Assembly: GCA_029959085.1 (NCBI GenBank) | Contig: JARWIR010000021.1 | Location: 22,593,620 to 22,657,619, forward strand | From: Nemophila menziesii | Taxonomy: Eukaryota > Streptophyta > Magnoliopsida > Boraginales > Hydrophyllaceae | Direction of reading: 5' to 3' | Length of the DNA stretch: 64,000 bases | Part shown: piece after piece, positions 36,648 through 49,285 of the stretch | How the letters are laid out: every line of letters begins with the position of its first letter | Position numbering within the stretch: the stretch's first letter is position 1 | The notes under the pieces: model-generated | Database searches by the model: none | What the model was told of the DNA's origin: nothing | The model's input: the letters and a program-made list of their open reading frames with translations, nothing else | Made by a program: the position numbers and the translations under genes

Positions 36648-39600
36648 TCTCTATATTTAAATAAAATTGTAAATACATTTGAGGATAAAGACAATAGACA
36701 AACCCACAAACAGCTATCTAGGAACATGATATTATAACTGCTTAGCAGAAACTAGAAAATGTCAACACTGATTTGGGGATTTCTCAAGGTCTGACGTCTT
36801 TCAATTTAATTTTTATGGTCTAACTTCTTTCAATTTCCGTCTATGATATATAAAAACTTTAAAAACTATGAATATGGTTGTAGGCCATCATAGACAATTG
36901 AGATTTTATTTAATCTTCACAGTGTCATCTATAAAGCCTTCAGATCTACTAACAGAAATCTGAAATATATGGTTGAAGTCCTTCAAATCTTTAGATACTT
37001 TATAATTATTTGTATATAATATACAAAAATTCAATCCAAGAAGTAATATATATTTTTCAATTATTTTTACAAAAGCATCGTGTTTCAAAACAAAAACGTA
37101 TACATTATAACAATACTTAATTAATTTACTGAGAAACAAAATGAAAATATAAATAATTTCACACTTATATACGAAAAATATCTTATCATATAGAAATTTT
37201 TATGCAAGTTGAGGATAGATCTGTTACAAGATAGATATATATATATAATGCATATAACACATAAGCATAGACAATTTAATTATATGTTAAAGAATTATTA
37301 AGATACACCAAAATTATAGTTGATCAATGTGTAGAAAATTGTAAATCATTGACATAAATTTTAATATCAATTAGAAATTGAAGCGATGAAAGTGAAATTA
37401 AGAAGATAATGTTTACCTTTCAATTTAGAAAAAAATCTGAAAATAAAACAAGAAAACAAAACATTATACATATATATTTATACAGAATTTGAAAAAATAT
37501 TTAATAATACATGTAAAGAACTGAAATGTTACTTACTTCTTGGAAAACTTTGTTGTTAACCCAGAGAACTTGAAAGATATAGATAAAGTGTTTAGGATAT
37601 GTATATATATATATAATAGTAAGTATTGTATTAGTAGTTATTTCAAAATAGTAGCCGTTAGATATAAATGGTCTAAACGATTGTGTAAAATAACAAAACA
37701 AGTAGGATATTTAAGTTTTAAAAGACTACTTTAAAAGTTATATAAATGTTTTTTTTAAAATATCCTTCAATTTTTTAAATGGTTTTTTTCAATTTGAAAA
37801 TCACATTTACCTCCAACAAACCAATTTGTATCTTACCCGAAAAATGTATAAATATGTTGTTTAGGCGTTGTGTATAGAGAGATGGTAGAGAACTTATATC
37901 CATATTCAATCGGAAAAATTAATATAATATATAATTATTGATAAATATATGTTTATATTTAGCAAATTCAGTTCATCGTCTTTGACAAAATCTTAATAAT
38001 TTATGCAAATTGGTATCCAATAAAAGAGCCATGTTGGGTCTCACCCAAAAATGATCACCCATATATAGCCCATTTGGATTTAAAATGGTCTAATCATCAA
38101 CTACGAATTTGCTATCGTGATAGGTTTCAAACATATCAGTATGGATTTGCTAAAGAAACAACTTCGCTGGAGTAAAAATGTAAAAAATGTTAAGGGGAAT
38201 AGGTTCCAAACCTATATATTAATATTATTCGTAATTGATACACTACCTAGAAGACACAGATACGAAGAACTTGTTAAAAGTAAAAAATGTTATGAATAGA
38301 TTAAATGAATCATTGTTAGGGTTGACCCTAATACCTATTTCTATGATGAGAAAAAAAGTGTTGTGCGCATGAGTTAGATTAAACTACACTTTCGATTTTT
38401 ATTTGTCTATCCTAATCGAGTTCAAGTATGATATTGTTAACGTATCTTGATAATAAATCAGATAAGTTAGTAGGGATTTTGACCGTCTCTTGCGAGAATT
38501 TCCAAAGTCCTAGTTTTCTAGAACTATTCAAAGATTCGAGTGTGTTGAAGATCAAAATGTACGCATCTCCAAGAACTTCGACTTAGACAAGAGGGATATT
38601 GTGTAATTTGTATTGTCTTTGTTTAAAAAAAAATATTTAAAACTCAAGGCATTGCGTACCCAAGTTAGCAAGTAAACCTATTAGTTCTTACTATGGAAAT
38701 AGCGAGTCCTATAGCTACATATCATGATTTTGTGTCACTATCAAAATTCTCTCTTGAGTATGTAGTTCTATTCATGTAGGAGACGTTAAATTTTTTTATT
38801 TCAATAGAAATAGATTTATTTTCTAAATGCATGCTTTAAATTTTTTATTATTGTTGAATTCATGTAATCTTTTAAAAAAATGATCGACAGTAATAATTGA
38901 GAATGCATTTTCATTTGTATCCATTAGTTTTTAAGAATAATTATATCTCGTTATATGGTATAAAGGGAGGGTTTGAATTAGTATATGTTTAATTTTTTTG
39001 AGGTCTTGTAAGTAGATTAGTATAATTATTTGTGTTAATGAACAATAAATATATGATAATATTATGGATGAAATAACATAAAATTGTATGAGGATGAGAC
39101 CGTATGTACCAGAATTGGTTAGTGCAATTTGTTGATTTAATTTTGAGAATTACTAATACAAAGAGTATGTACATGTTGTATCTTGGGACAGCAATGTTGA
39201 ATTAACTTGAGCACCTTAATAGGCCATAATATCTTTCAAGTAAGTGGTTCAAGCTCGGTTTGCATGTTTTGTCAAGTTATTTGTTTATATTATGCAATTT
39301 TATTTGTTTTTATATTGTATAATAAGTTTAATGTATTCCCTTTTGTTAGACTAATCCAACAAACTCAACACAGTTTATTTACTTGTGATTGAATGGATAT
39401 CAATAAAAAAGGATGAAAGGATACTAGAAAAACGATAATGAAATCGATAAGAAGATGTGATGGTGTCTCTTATAATGTCATTAAGACTCAGAAATTTGCT
39501 TTTTTCACCATTTTTAATAAGTACTTATTTAATCATTACTAGGTCTATGAACTTCTATTTGTTAGCGCAAGAAATATGAAATATTTTATTTTATTTGTTT

Positions 39601-40185
39601 ATTTAAAAATATTGGAATATTTTACTTGAGTACATAGTATGTGCGGATACTTTAACAAATTTCTTTTGCATTTTATAGGATCTCTCAGTGGACATGAAAA
39701 CTTTACAATCTCTCAGATTTCAACATGTTTTAAAAAAAATAAAAAATTTATTAAGGTCTAAACAACTAAATAGTCTATCAAGATATATTGTCTTTATGCA
39801 TATTTTTATTGAAATCTCAATAAACCATAGTTGTTAAGAATAATCTGGATCGTAATATAAAAATACAATAAAAACTTATTGAACGAGTGTCTTATTAAAT
39901 CACATCGAAATCTCATCAAGTGGAAACAAACAAACAGGAATGCTTGCACTAAAGACCATTCGCTAATGATCGGTACTGTACAACTATTATAGGAATACAT
40001 ATTTAATTGAAAATTGTAAACCGATCTAGCTATTAAACAAGTATGTAACAAATAAAACACTCCCAATATAATTTTAGTAAGGGCTTATGAGAATTTTTAG
40101 AATAAAATAATTTATAAACTAATTTAACTTATTATGTATGAGTTGAAAATAAAAAATTGTTTGTGTATTAGCAATAACTAATGCA

Positions 40186-40721
40186 ATTAAATCCATTTAG
40201 CTTTACTCATCAAACGTCTCCAGTCTTCGATTGACCAATAACTTTGGTTTTGAGGTTTTTGAACCACTTGATCTTCTTGTGGAGTCTTCTTTTCTCAGGG
40301 ACGTCGATTTGGTCTGGTGCTGGTGCTGCCTACCATGAATTGAATTTTATTTTGATTTCTTTTTTAATTTCCGGAGTATTTTGCTCTCTCTTGCGCTTTA
40401 ATGACACAGGGGGCTGCTCATCAAACGTCTAGCTTTAATCATCAAACGTCTCCAGTCTTTGATTGACCAATAACCTTGTTTTTTAGGATATTCAACCTTC
40501 TTGTGGAGTCTTTCTTTTCTCAGGGATGTCGATTTGGTCTGGTCTTGACTTTCCCACCACGAATTGAATTTTAGTTTGATTTCTTTGTTTAATTTCCTCT
40601 TGCGCTTGACACAAGGGGTTGCTCCTCTGAAAAATCCCTGGACCTTGATATTATCAGCAGCCTCACGTTCACTCTTACTATTCTTTCATAATCCTTTACC
40701 TGAAACAATTTTGCTTTCCAT
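40186..40721 (-). pseudogene. Duplicated, decayed MESK ORF (HOR3)
   Basis: The same duplicated region with extra damage. The 5' copy (40420-40721) reads MESKIVSGKGL and then TGA (ttcataatcc where others have ttcttaatcc). The truncated copy (40186-40419) has lost five bases near the GKAAPAP codons (ctgcctaccatg) and one base in a T run. It is the most degenerate of the three. Confidence 0.7.
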
Positions 40722-43700
40722 GCCACTTGTTATTTAATTAGGATTTATTTCATTAATTTGGTTTCGAATTAAAGCATTTGAGAAATAGAATGAAACTGGG
40801 GTTTTCTAATAACTTAGGTATCCTAGGTACATCTGATAGAAAAAATAAATGGTAAGGTTTCACTAGTTATTGGAGCTTAGTCATATATCTCTATATTTAA
40901 ATAAAATTATAAATACATTTGAGCATAAAGACAATAGACCAACCCACAAACACCTATCTAGGAACATGATATTATATATGCTTAGCGGAAACTAGAAAAA
41001 TGTTAACATGGGAATTTCTCAAGGTCTGACGTCTTTCAATTTAATTTTTAAGGTCTAACTTCTTTCAATTTCCGTCTATGATATATAAAAACTTTAAAAA
41101 TTACGAATATGGTTGTATGCCATCATAGACAATTGAGATTTTATGTAATCTTCACAGTGTCGTCTATTAAGCCTTCAGATCTACTAACGGAAATCTGAAA
41201 TATATGGTTGAAGTCCTTCAAATCTTTAGATACTTTATAATTATTTGTTTATAATATACAAAAATTCAATCCAAGAAGTAATAATATATTTTTCAATTAT
41301 TTTTACAAAAGCATCGTGTTTCAAAACAAAAACGTATACATTATAACAAAACTTAATTAATTTAATAAGATACAAAATGAAACTATAGAAATAATTGCAC
41401 ACTTATACACGAATATATCTTATTATATAGAAATTTTTATGCAAGTTGAGGATAGATATGTTGGTACAAGATAGATAAATATATAATTCATAAAACACAT
41501 AAGCATAGACAAATTAATTGTATGTTAAAGATTCATTAAGATACACTAAAATTATAGTTGATCAATGTGAAAAAAAATGTAAATCATTGACATAAATTTG
41601 TATATCAATTAAAAATTGAAGCGATGAAAGTGAAATTAAGAAAATAATGTTTACCTTTCAATTTAGAAAAAAATCTAAAAATAAAACAAGAAAACAAAAC
41701 ATTATACATATATATTTAACAGAATTAGAAAAACTATTTAATAATACATATAAAGAACTGAAATGTTACTTACTTGTTGGAAAACTTTGTTGTTAACCCA
41801 GAGAAGTTGAAAGAAATAGATAAAGTGTTTAGTATATATAATGTAAGTATTGTATTAGTAGTTATTTCTAAATAGTAGTCGTTAGAAATAAATGGTCTAA
41901 ACGATTGAGTAAAATAACAAAACTAGTAGGATATTTAAGTTTTATAAGACTACTTTAAAACTTATATTAATGAACTTTTTTTAATTGGTTTTTATCCATT
42001 TGAAAAACACATTTAGCTCCAACAAAACAATTTGTATCCTACCCTAAAAATGTATAAATATGTTGTTTAGGAGTTGTGTATAGAGAGATGTGAGAGAACT
42101 TATATCCATATTCAATCAGAAAAATAATGATAATATATAATTATTGATAAATATATGTTTATATTTAGCAAATTCAGTTACTCGCATAAAGTTCGTCCTA
42201 TTGTGATATGTTCATCGTCTTTGACAAAATCTTAATAATTTATGCAAATTGGTATCGAATAAAAGAGTCATGTTGGGTCTCACCCAAAAAAAGATCACCC
42301 ATATATAGCCCATGTGGATTTAAAATGGTCTAATCATCAACTACGAATTTGCTATTGCGATAGGTTTCAAACATATCACTGTGGATTTGCTAAAGAAACA
42401 ACTTCACTGGAGAAAAAATGTAAAAAATGCTAAGGGGTATAGGTTCCAAACCTATATATTAAGATTATTCGTAATTGATACACTACCTAGAAGATAGAGA
42501 TACGAAGAACTAGTTGAAAGTAAAAAAAAGTTATGAGTTGCTTAAACCCTAATACCTATTTCTATGATGAGGAAAAAAGTGTTGTGTGCATGAGTTAGAT
42601 TAAACTACACTTTTGATTTTATTTGTCTATCCTGATCAAGTTCAAGTATGATATTGTTAACGTATCTTGATAATAAACCAGATAATAAAGTTGTCTGAAC
42701 ACTTGGTTTTTTCAAATCAAATTAATATAACAATTATATCCAAAACCATTTTGTTTATACTGATTCACACCCCTTTCCGTTTCCTTTATTATCCAGAATC
42801 ACACCAAACCCCTTAAATATCTTCTACTAGTAATGATTCTAGTGCATTCATCAAGATCGATGAATTCTATTCCTCTCCCCAACTCTTTCGGGTTAGTAAT
42901 AGATACATAATAAGCAAAATTAATCCCTTGGTTGCTTAGGATTTAGTTTTGTTCCTTCAAAAAATCATTGAGTTTTTTTTCTTAATATTTGATGAGTTCA
43001 TGTTCAGTATACTTTGGGGTTTCATTTTGCCACGACTTTCACATTATTTCCAAGTAAAGGGCTATTATATTTGGACTTTTTGAGATAATTGTTTGTTAAA
43101 TGTGTAGCTTCTAGGTACAAGGATGATATGAGACCCTGAGACAAAGCTAATAAGTCAAAAATACAAATTCAAACCCAAGTTAAGTCATGAAGAAACCAAA
43201 AATTCTTTCTAGTGGTCAAGTGCAATTTCTGGCAAAACAACTATGTCAGCTTTCAAGATGCACCATGATTGATGTATAGAATTTTGCCTAAGATAGTCCT
43301 TTGAGTTTATAGCATGTGAGAAGAAACATTTCATGAATTAGTGTTGAGACGACAAAGTTACACGGATTTTGCAACGGTGGCCAAAAGTTGTCCAAACTTA
43401 ATCAAAACATTTGTTGACCCACCTAAGTGGGTCCACATGCCCAAAAACATTTTTCTAGCGTATTACATTATCTTTGGATGATTAAAGGAGTTACACACAT
43501 CATTTTTATGGTATTTATATTTTTCATATGCTCGTACTGTCTTTTAAATATAATCACTTTGGCCAGGTAGTTAAATTGTGTTAGTAGTTGGATTACATCC
43601 GGGAGGGGGGTTCAATTACAAAACTAAACTATGACTGTTCAATTAGTTTATAATTGAGAGGTCAAATTTAATCGGATAATTGCAATAAGGGTTAAATCTT

Positions 43701-43768
43701 ATGAACTTGATAGTAGGGTAGGGTCCCTAGGGAGAGGTCCATAACGTTAGATGGTTGCACCTAATTAC

Positions 43769-43769
43769 G

Positions 43770-43800
<31 letters not shown>
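43769..43800. repeat. (GA)13 followed by G run
   Basis: The HOR3 version of the GA tract, ending in seven G residues. Confidence 0.95.
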
Positions 43801-43801
<1 letters not shown>

Positions 43802-43950
43802 TAGATATTAGAATCCTGATTAATATATTCCCCTTCAATTCGTCTTTGAACAAGAAATGATCAAATAATAAATACTGAACCCAAACATCTCGAATTATCC
43901 TTTTAATATATTCATAAACTTTTATCTTAATTAATTCCAAGTCCTCGTCA

Positions 43951-44079
43951 TTTAATCTAGTTTTTTTTTGGGTACGTGGGTGGTCAGAATTAGGTTACCC
44001 ATATTCAGGGAGGAGATTCGAACCATGTACCTCTCACTACACACCTTTTAAGTAGCTCTCATTCAATTTTAATCTAGTT
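43951..44079 (-). mobile_element. SINE-like element (HOR3)
   Basis: The same element with target duplications at 43951-43962 and 44068-44079. The A tail (plus-strand T run) is one base longer, as expected for a slippage-prone tail. Confidence 0.6.
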
Positions 44080-45017
44080 GTTACTTAAAACATGACTTTT
44101 TGTTGCCCATGTCTAGTATTTGAATTATATAAATTTAAACCCTAAATCATATTTTATATTTCGTTGTCCTTATCTAACGCCTCAAATACATTTAAGAAGC
44201 AAGAAATTAGCTTTATAGTCCATGTGGAGAACGACATAAAATACTTATCACTTTATTATTTGGAACGACTTGTACAATTGCGAGAAGTCTTCTTTGAGTT
44301 TGGTTTTTACCTCGAGAAACACCACTTGACTGGTGAGAAAAGCTATTCTCCTTGTTAAAGGTTTGAATCTCATCATTAAGCATCTTCTCTTCTTCAGCAG
44401 TTCACAACAAGAAGCTAGGTTTTTACTTGTTTATTCCTTGCAAGTAAGCCAATAGAGATCCAAGAAAGACCCATTCCATCGAATCATGGAATAACGTGAG
44501 GTTATCCAGTTTTGTAGAAGATTGAAATTTGAATTTGTTCAAGACGTGAGATTCTTAAGGTCCAAAGACTTTTTATGCCAGCTAAAAGGTGTATCTTTTG
44601 TGTATCTTGAAGATCAAAATTATCTGGTGAAATGCCTCAAGTGTTGTGTGATTGCGATCTCGTAAACATTGATGAAAAGCTCACGACCGAAATAAAGCAA
44701 AAAAGGTATTATATCCTGAAATTCAGCAGATAGCTCTCCAATTCTTTCTACTTTCTCTATACATGTTCACAATATAGATACGCTACTTAAAAAGGCAAAG
44801 GAGAACAAAACGGATTCATATAATATAATGTTAATTCACATAGTATTCAAGTAAGTAAATACGCATGTATATAATAAACATAATACACACACCATGTAAT
44901 CCATAAAAAAACAATGAATTTAAGTTACACATAACATCTTAAAACAATCACAAGTAAACATGCGCCACATCATCTTTTCCTTTTCGTCTTTTTATTCCCT
45001 ATCCCAATCGATCATCC

Positions 45018-45666
45018 TCACCTACGCGGGACAGATGGGCCCGCAAAAGAATACCGAGATGATACTGACCCAGGTACTTCTGTCCCAAGTTGACCTCCAA
45101 CTCCAAGATGGTTAAACCTTTGATTGTTATAATTCAGTGGTGGTGGGCCACGCGAATCATAAGATGGTCTCCTCACCCCTTGGTCAACCATTAATCTCTG
45201 CGGTTGACCAACTTCTCTTTGCTCTATTCTTGGCATTGCAAGATAACGATTTACCAACGAAGTTGTACTTTCATCGTAAGTATTACTTACCGTAAATGCT
45301 TCTTGAGGCGGTCTTCTTATCCCATATGTTCTGTATTCTGATTCTGATGGATAATTTAATCCCACTTGGTTTCTCTCAACTCTTTTCTCTCGGTTTCCAT
45401 GTCGAGCTGGCAATACTGGAAGAGGAGTTGGCCTAATCTGTGGAAGTCCATAGTTTCTGTACTCTTTTTCCGACAAAAAAAGTTGACTTCTAGAAGAAGT
45501 TTTACTTTCTTCATGTCTGTTATATTGTCCTCCTTTTCCAAATACTTCCTCCTTAAAAGATGGTGGTTTCATACTTACATGAACAGAAGAAGAAGAAGAT
45601 CTCAAATTAACAGGTCGAAACATTTCTTTTAACCGTTTCACCTGTACAAATTAACCATCAGTTACT

Positions 45667-45697
<31 letters not shown>

Positions 45698-46172
45698 ATA
45701 TGTGTTTGTGTATGTATTCAATAAATAAAAACATATCTTTTTCTCACCTGTTCAAAGCTCAACTCCGTATTGAATTTACGTGGTTTCTCGTCATAGTTCT
45801 CCTTAATTGCTTTCTTAAACACAGCTTCGGGTAAAGGAAAACAATCTTTTTCAACTATAAACCGAACCTATTTCACAAAGATCTATAAATAAAGTGAAAT
45901 TAAAAAAAAAAAAAAAGTAACAAACAGACCTGAACAGGGACGTCGATTTGGTCTGGTGCTGGTGCTGCCTTTCCCACCATGAATTGAATTTTATTTTGAT
46001 TTCTTTGTTTAATTTCCGGAGTATTTTGCTCTCTCTTGCGCTTTAATGACACAGGGGGCTGCTCCTCTGAAAAATCACTGGACCTTGATAATATCAGCAA
46101 CCCATCAGCGGCCTCACGTTCACTCTTACTATTCTTTCTTAATCCTTTACCTGAAATTATTTTGCTTTCCAT
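45018..46172 (-). CDS. Chimeric MESK-DCD domain protein, 328 aa (HOR3)
   Basis: Exons are 45930-46172, 45748-45867 and 45018-45641; introns are 62 and 106 nt, GT-AG, phase 0. The frame is open throughout. Compared with the HOR1 copy, exons 2-3 differ by M97V, T110P, L122V, N151K, G201R, S237F and M277V, against one synonymous change (a Gln codon near 45090). That excess of replacements argues against strong purifying selection. The motifs PVQV and PLPE and both EYRxYG repeats are retained. The TATA-like box (46332-46338) and poly(A)-signal hexamer (44991-44996) are conserved. The encoded protein is the same half-DCD chimera as in HOR2. Confidence 0.62.
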
Positions 46173-49100
46173 GCCTGCTGTTATTTAATTACGATTTATT
46201 TCATTGATTTGGTTTCGAATTAAAGCATTTGAGAAATAGAATGAAACTGGGGTTTTCTAATAACTTAGGTATCCTAGGTACATCTGATAGAAAAAGTAAA
46301 TGGTAAGTTTCTACTAGTTATTGGAGCTTAGTTATATATCTCTATATTTAAATAAAATTATAAATACATTTGAGGATAAAGACAATAGACAAACCCACAA
46401 ACAGCTATCTAGGAACATGATATTATAACTGCTTAACAGAAACTAGAAAATGTCAACACTGATTTGGGGATTTCTCAAGGTCTGACGTCTTTCAATTTAA
46501 TTTTAATGGTCTAACTTCTTTCAATTTCCGTCTATGATATATAAAAACTTTAAAAACTATGGTTGTATGCCATCATAGACAATTGAGATTTTATTTAATC
46601 TTCACAGTGTCGTCTATAAAGCCTTCAGATCTACTAACAGAAATCTGAAATATATGGTTGAAGTCCTTCAAATCTTTAGATACTTTATAATTATTTGTTT
46701 ATAATATACAAAAATTCAATCCAAGAAGTAATATATATTTTTCAATTATTTTTACAAAAACATCGTGTTTCAAAACAAAAACGTATACATTATAACAATA
46801 CTTAATTAATTTACTGAGAAACAAAATTAAAATATAAATAATTTCACACTTATATACGAAAAATATCTTATCATATAGAAATTTTTATGCAAGTTGAGGA
46901 TAGATTTGGTACAAGATATATATATATATATATATAATGCATATAACACATAAGCATAGACAATTTAATTATATGTTAAAGAATTATAGTTGATCAATGT
47001 GTAAAAAATTGTAAATCATTGACATAAATTTTTATATCAATTAGAAATTGAAGCGATGAAAGTGAAATTAAGAAGATAATGTTTACCTTTCAATTTAGAA
47101 AAAAATCTGAAAATAAAACAAGAAAACAAAACATTATACAAATATATTTATACAGAATTTGATAAAATATTTAATAATACATGTAAAGAACTGAAATGTT
47201 ACTTACTTCTTGGAAAACTTTGTTGTTAACCCAGAGAACTTGAAAGATATAGATAAAGTGTTTAGGATATGTATATATATATATATAATAGTAAGTATTG
47301 TATTAGTAGTTATTTCAAAATAGTAGCCGTTAGAGATAAATGGTCTAAACGATTGTGTAAAATAACAAAATAAGTAGGATATTTAAGTTTTAAAAGACTA
47401 CTTTAAAAGTTATATTAATGATTTTTTTTAAAATATCCTTCAATTTTTTAAATGATTTTTTTCAATTTAAAAATAACATTTACCTCCAACAAACCAATTT
47501 GTATCCTACCCGAAAAATGTATAAATATGTTGTTTAGGCGTTGTGTATAGAGAGATGGTAGAGAACTTATATCCATATTCAATCGGAAAAATTAATATAA
47601 TATATAATTATTGATAAATATATGTTTATATTTAGCAAATTCAGTTCATCGTCTTTGACAAAATCTTAATAATTTATGAAAATTGGTATCCAATAAAAGA
47701 GCCATGTTGGGTCTTACCCAAAAATGATCACCCATATATAGCCCATTTGGATTTAAAATGGTCTAATCATCAACTACGGATTTGCTATCGTGATAGGTTT
47801 CAAACATATCAGTATGGATTTGCTAAAAAACAACTTCGCTGGAGTAAAAATGTAAAAAATGTTAAGGGGAATAGGTTCCAAACCTATATATTAATATTAT
47901 TCGTAATTGATACACTACCTAGAAGACAGAGATACGAAGAACTTGTTAAAAGTAAAAAATGTTATGAATAGCTTAAATGAATCATTGTTAGGGTTGACCT
48001 TAATACCTATTTCTATGATGAGAAAAAAAGTGTTGAGCGCATGAGTTAGATTAAACTACACTTTCGATTTTTATTTGTCTATCCTGATCGAGTTCAAGTA
48101 TGATATTGTTAACGTATCTTGATAATAAACCAGATAAGTTAGTAGGGATTTTGACCGTCTCTTGCAAGAATTTCCAAAGTCCTAGTTTTCTAGAACTATT
48201 CAAAGATTCGGGTGTGTTGAAGATCAAAATGTACGCATCTCCAAGAACTTCGACTTAGACAAGAGGGATATTGTGTAATTTATATTGTCTTTGTTTAAAA
48301 AAAAATATTAAAAACTCAAGGCATTGCGTACCCAAGTTAGCAAGTAAACCTATTAGTTCTTACTATGGAAATAGCGAGTCCTATAGCTACATATCATGAT
48401 TTTGTGTCACTATCAAAATTCTCTCTTGAGTATGTAGTTCTACTCATGTAGGAGACGTTAATTTTTTTTATTTCAATAGAAATAGATTTATTTTCTAAAT
48501 GCATGCTTTAAATTTTTTATTATTGTTGTATTCATGTAATCTTTAAAAAAAATGATCGACAGTAATAATTGAGAATGCATTTTCATTTGTATCAATTAGT
48601 TTTTAAGAATAATTATATCTCGTTATATGGTATAAAGGGAGGGTTTGAATTAGTATATGTTTAATTTTTTTGAGGTCTTGTAAGTAGATTAGTATATTTA
48701 TTTGTGTTAATGAACAATAGATATATGATAATATTATGGATGAAAAAACATAAAATTGTATGAGGATGAGACCGTATGTACCAACATTGATTAGTGCAAT
48801 TTGTTGATTTAATTTTGAGAATTACTAATACAAAGAGTAGGTACATGTTGTATCTTGGGACAGCAATGTTGAATTAACTTGAGCACCTTAATAGGCCATA
48901 ATATCTTTCAAGTAAGTGGTTCAAGCTCGGTTTGCATGTTTTGTCAAGTTATTTGTTTATATTATGCAATTTTATTTGCTTTTATATTGTATAATAAGTT
49001 TAATGTATTCCCTTTTGTTAGACTAATCCAACAAACTCAACACAGTTTATTTACTTGTAATTGAATGGATATAAAAAAAAATGATGAAAGGATACTAGAA

Positions 49101-49285
49101 AAACGATAATGAAATCGATAAGAAGATGTGATGGTGTCTCTTATAATGTCATTAAGACTCAGAAATTTGCTTTTTTCACCATCTTTAATAAGTAATTATT
49201 TAATCATTACTAGGTCTATGAACTTCTATCTGTTAGCGCAAGAAATATGAAATATTATATTTTATTTGTTTATTTAAAAATATTG

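Larger units (their letters stand above)
29907..39614 (+). repeat. Higher-order unit HOR2 (9708 nt)
   Basis: It has the same three-part structure as HOR1: diverged unit half 29907-32983, DCD block 32984-36243, ordinary beta half 36244-39614. The main length differences from HOR1 are in simple repeats: the GA tract is longer and the TA tract in the DCD intron is shorter. Single-base differences are few, which points to a recent duplication of the whole 9.7 kb. Confidence 0.93.
42686..45934. other. Foreign block carrying DCD gene part (HOR3)
   Basis: It has the same joints, slightly more diverged. The GA tract is followed by a G run. One stop-creating change (cttgttaaagg at about 44355) shortens the plus-strand open frame seen in the other blocks, which argues that this frame is not coding. 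The stretch 42686-43765 holds nothing recognisable. Confidence 0.8.
39615..49285 (+). repeat. Higher-order unit HOR3 (9671 nt), mosaic right half
   Basis: It has the same plan: diverged half 39615-42685, DCD block 42686-45934, ordinary half 45935-49285. It is more diverged than HOR1 and HOR2 are from each other. Unlike them, its right half lacks the aagatacact insertion (near 46985), so that part belongs to subfamily alpha like U1, U2, U6 and U7. HOR3 therefore looks like a recombinant between an HOR and an alpha unit. Confidence 0.92.
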
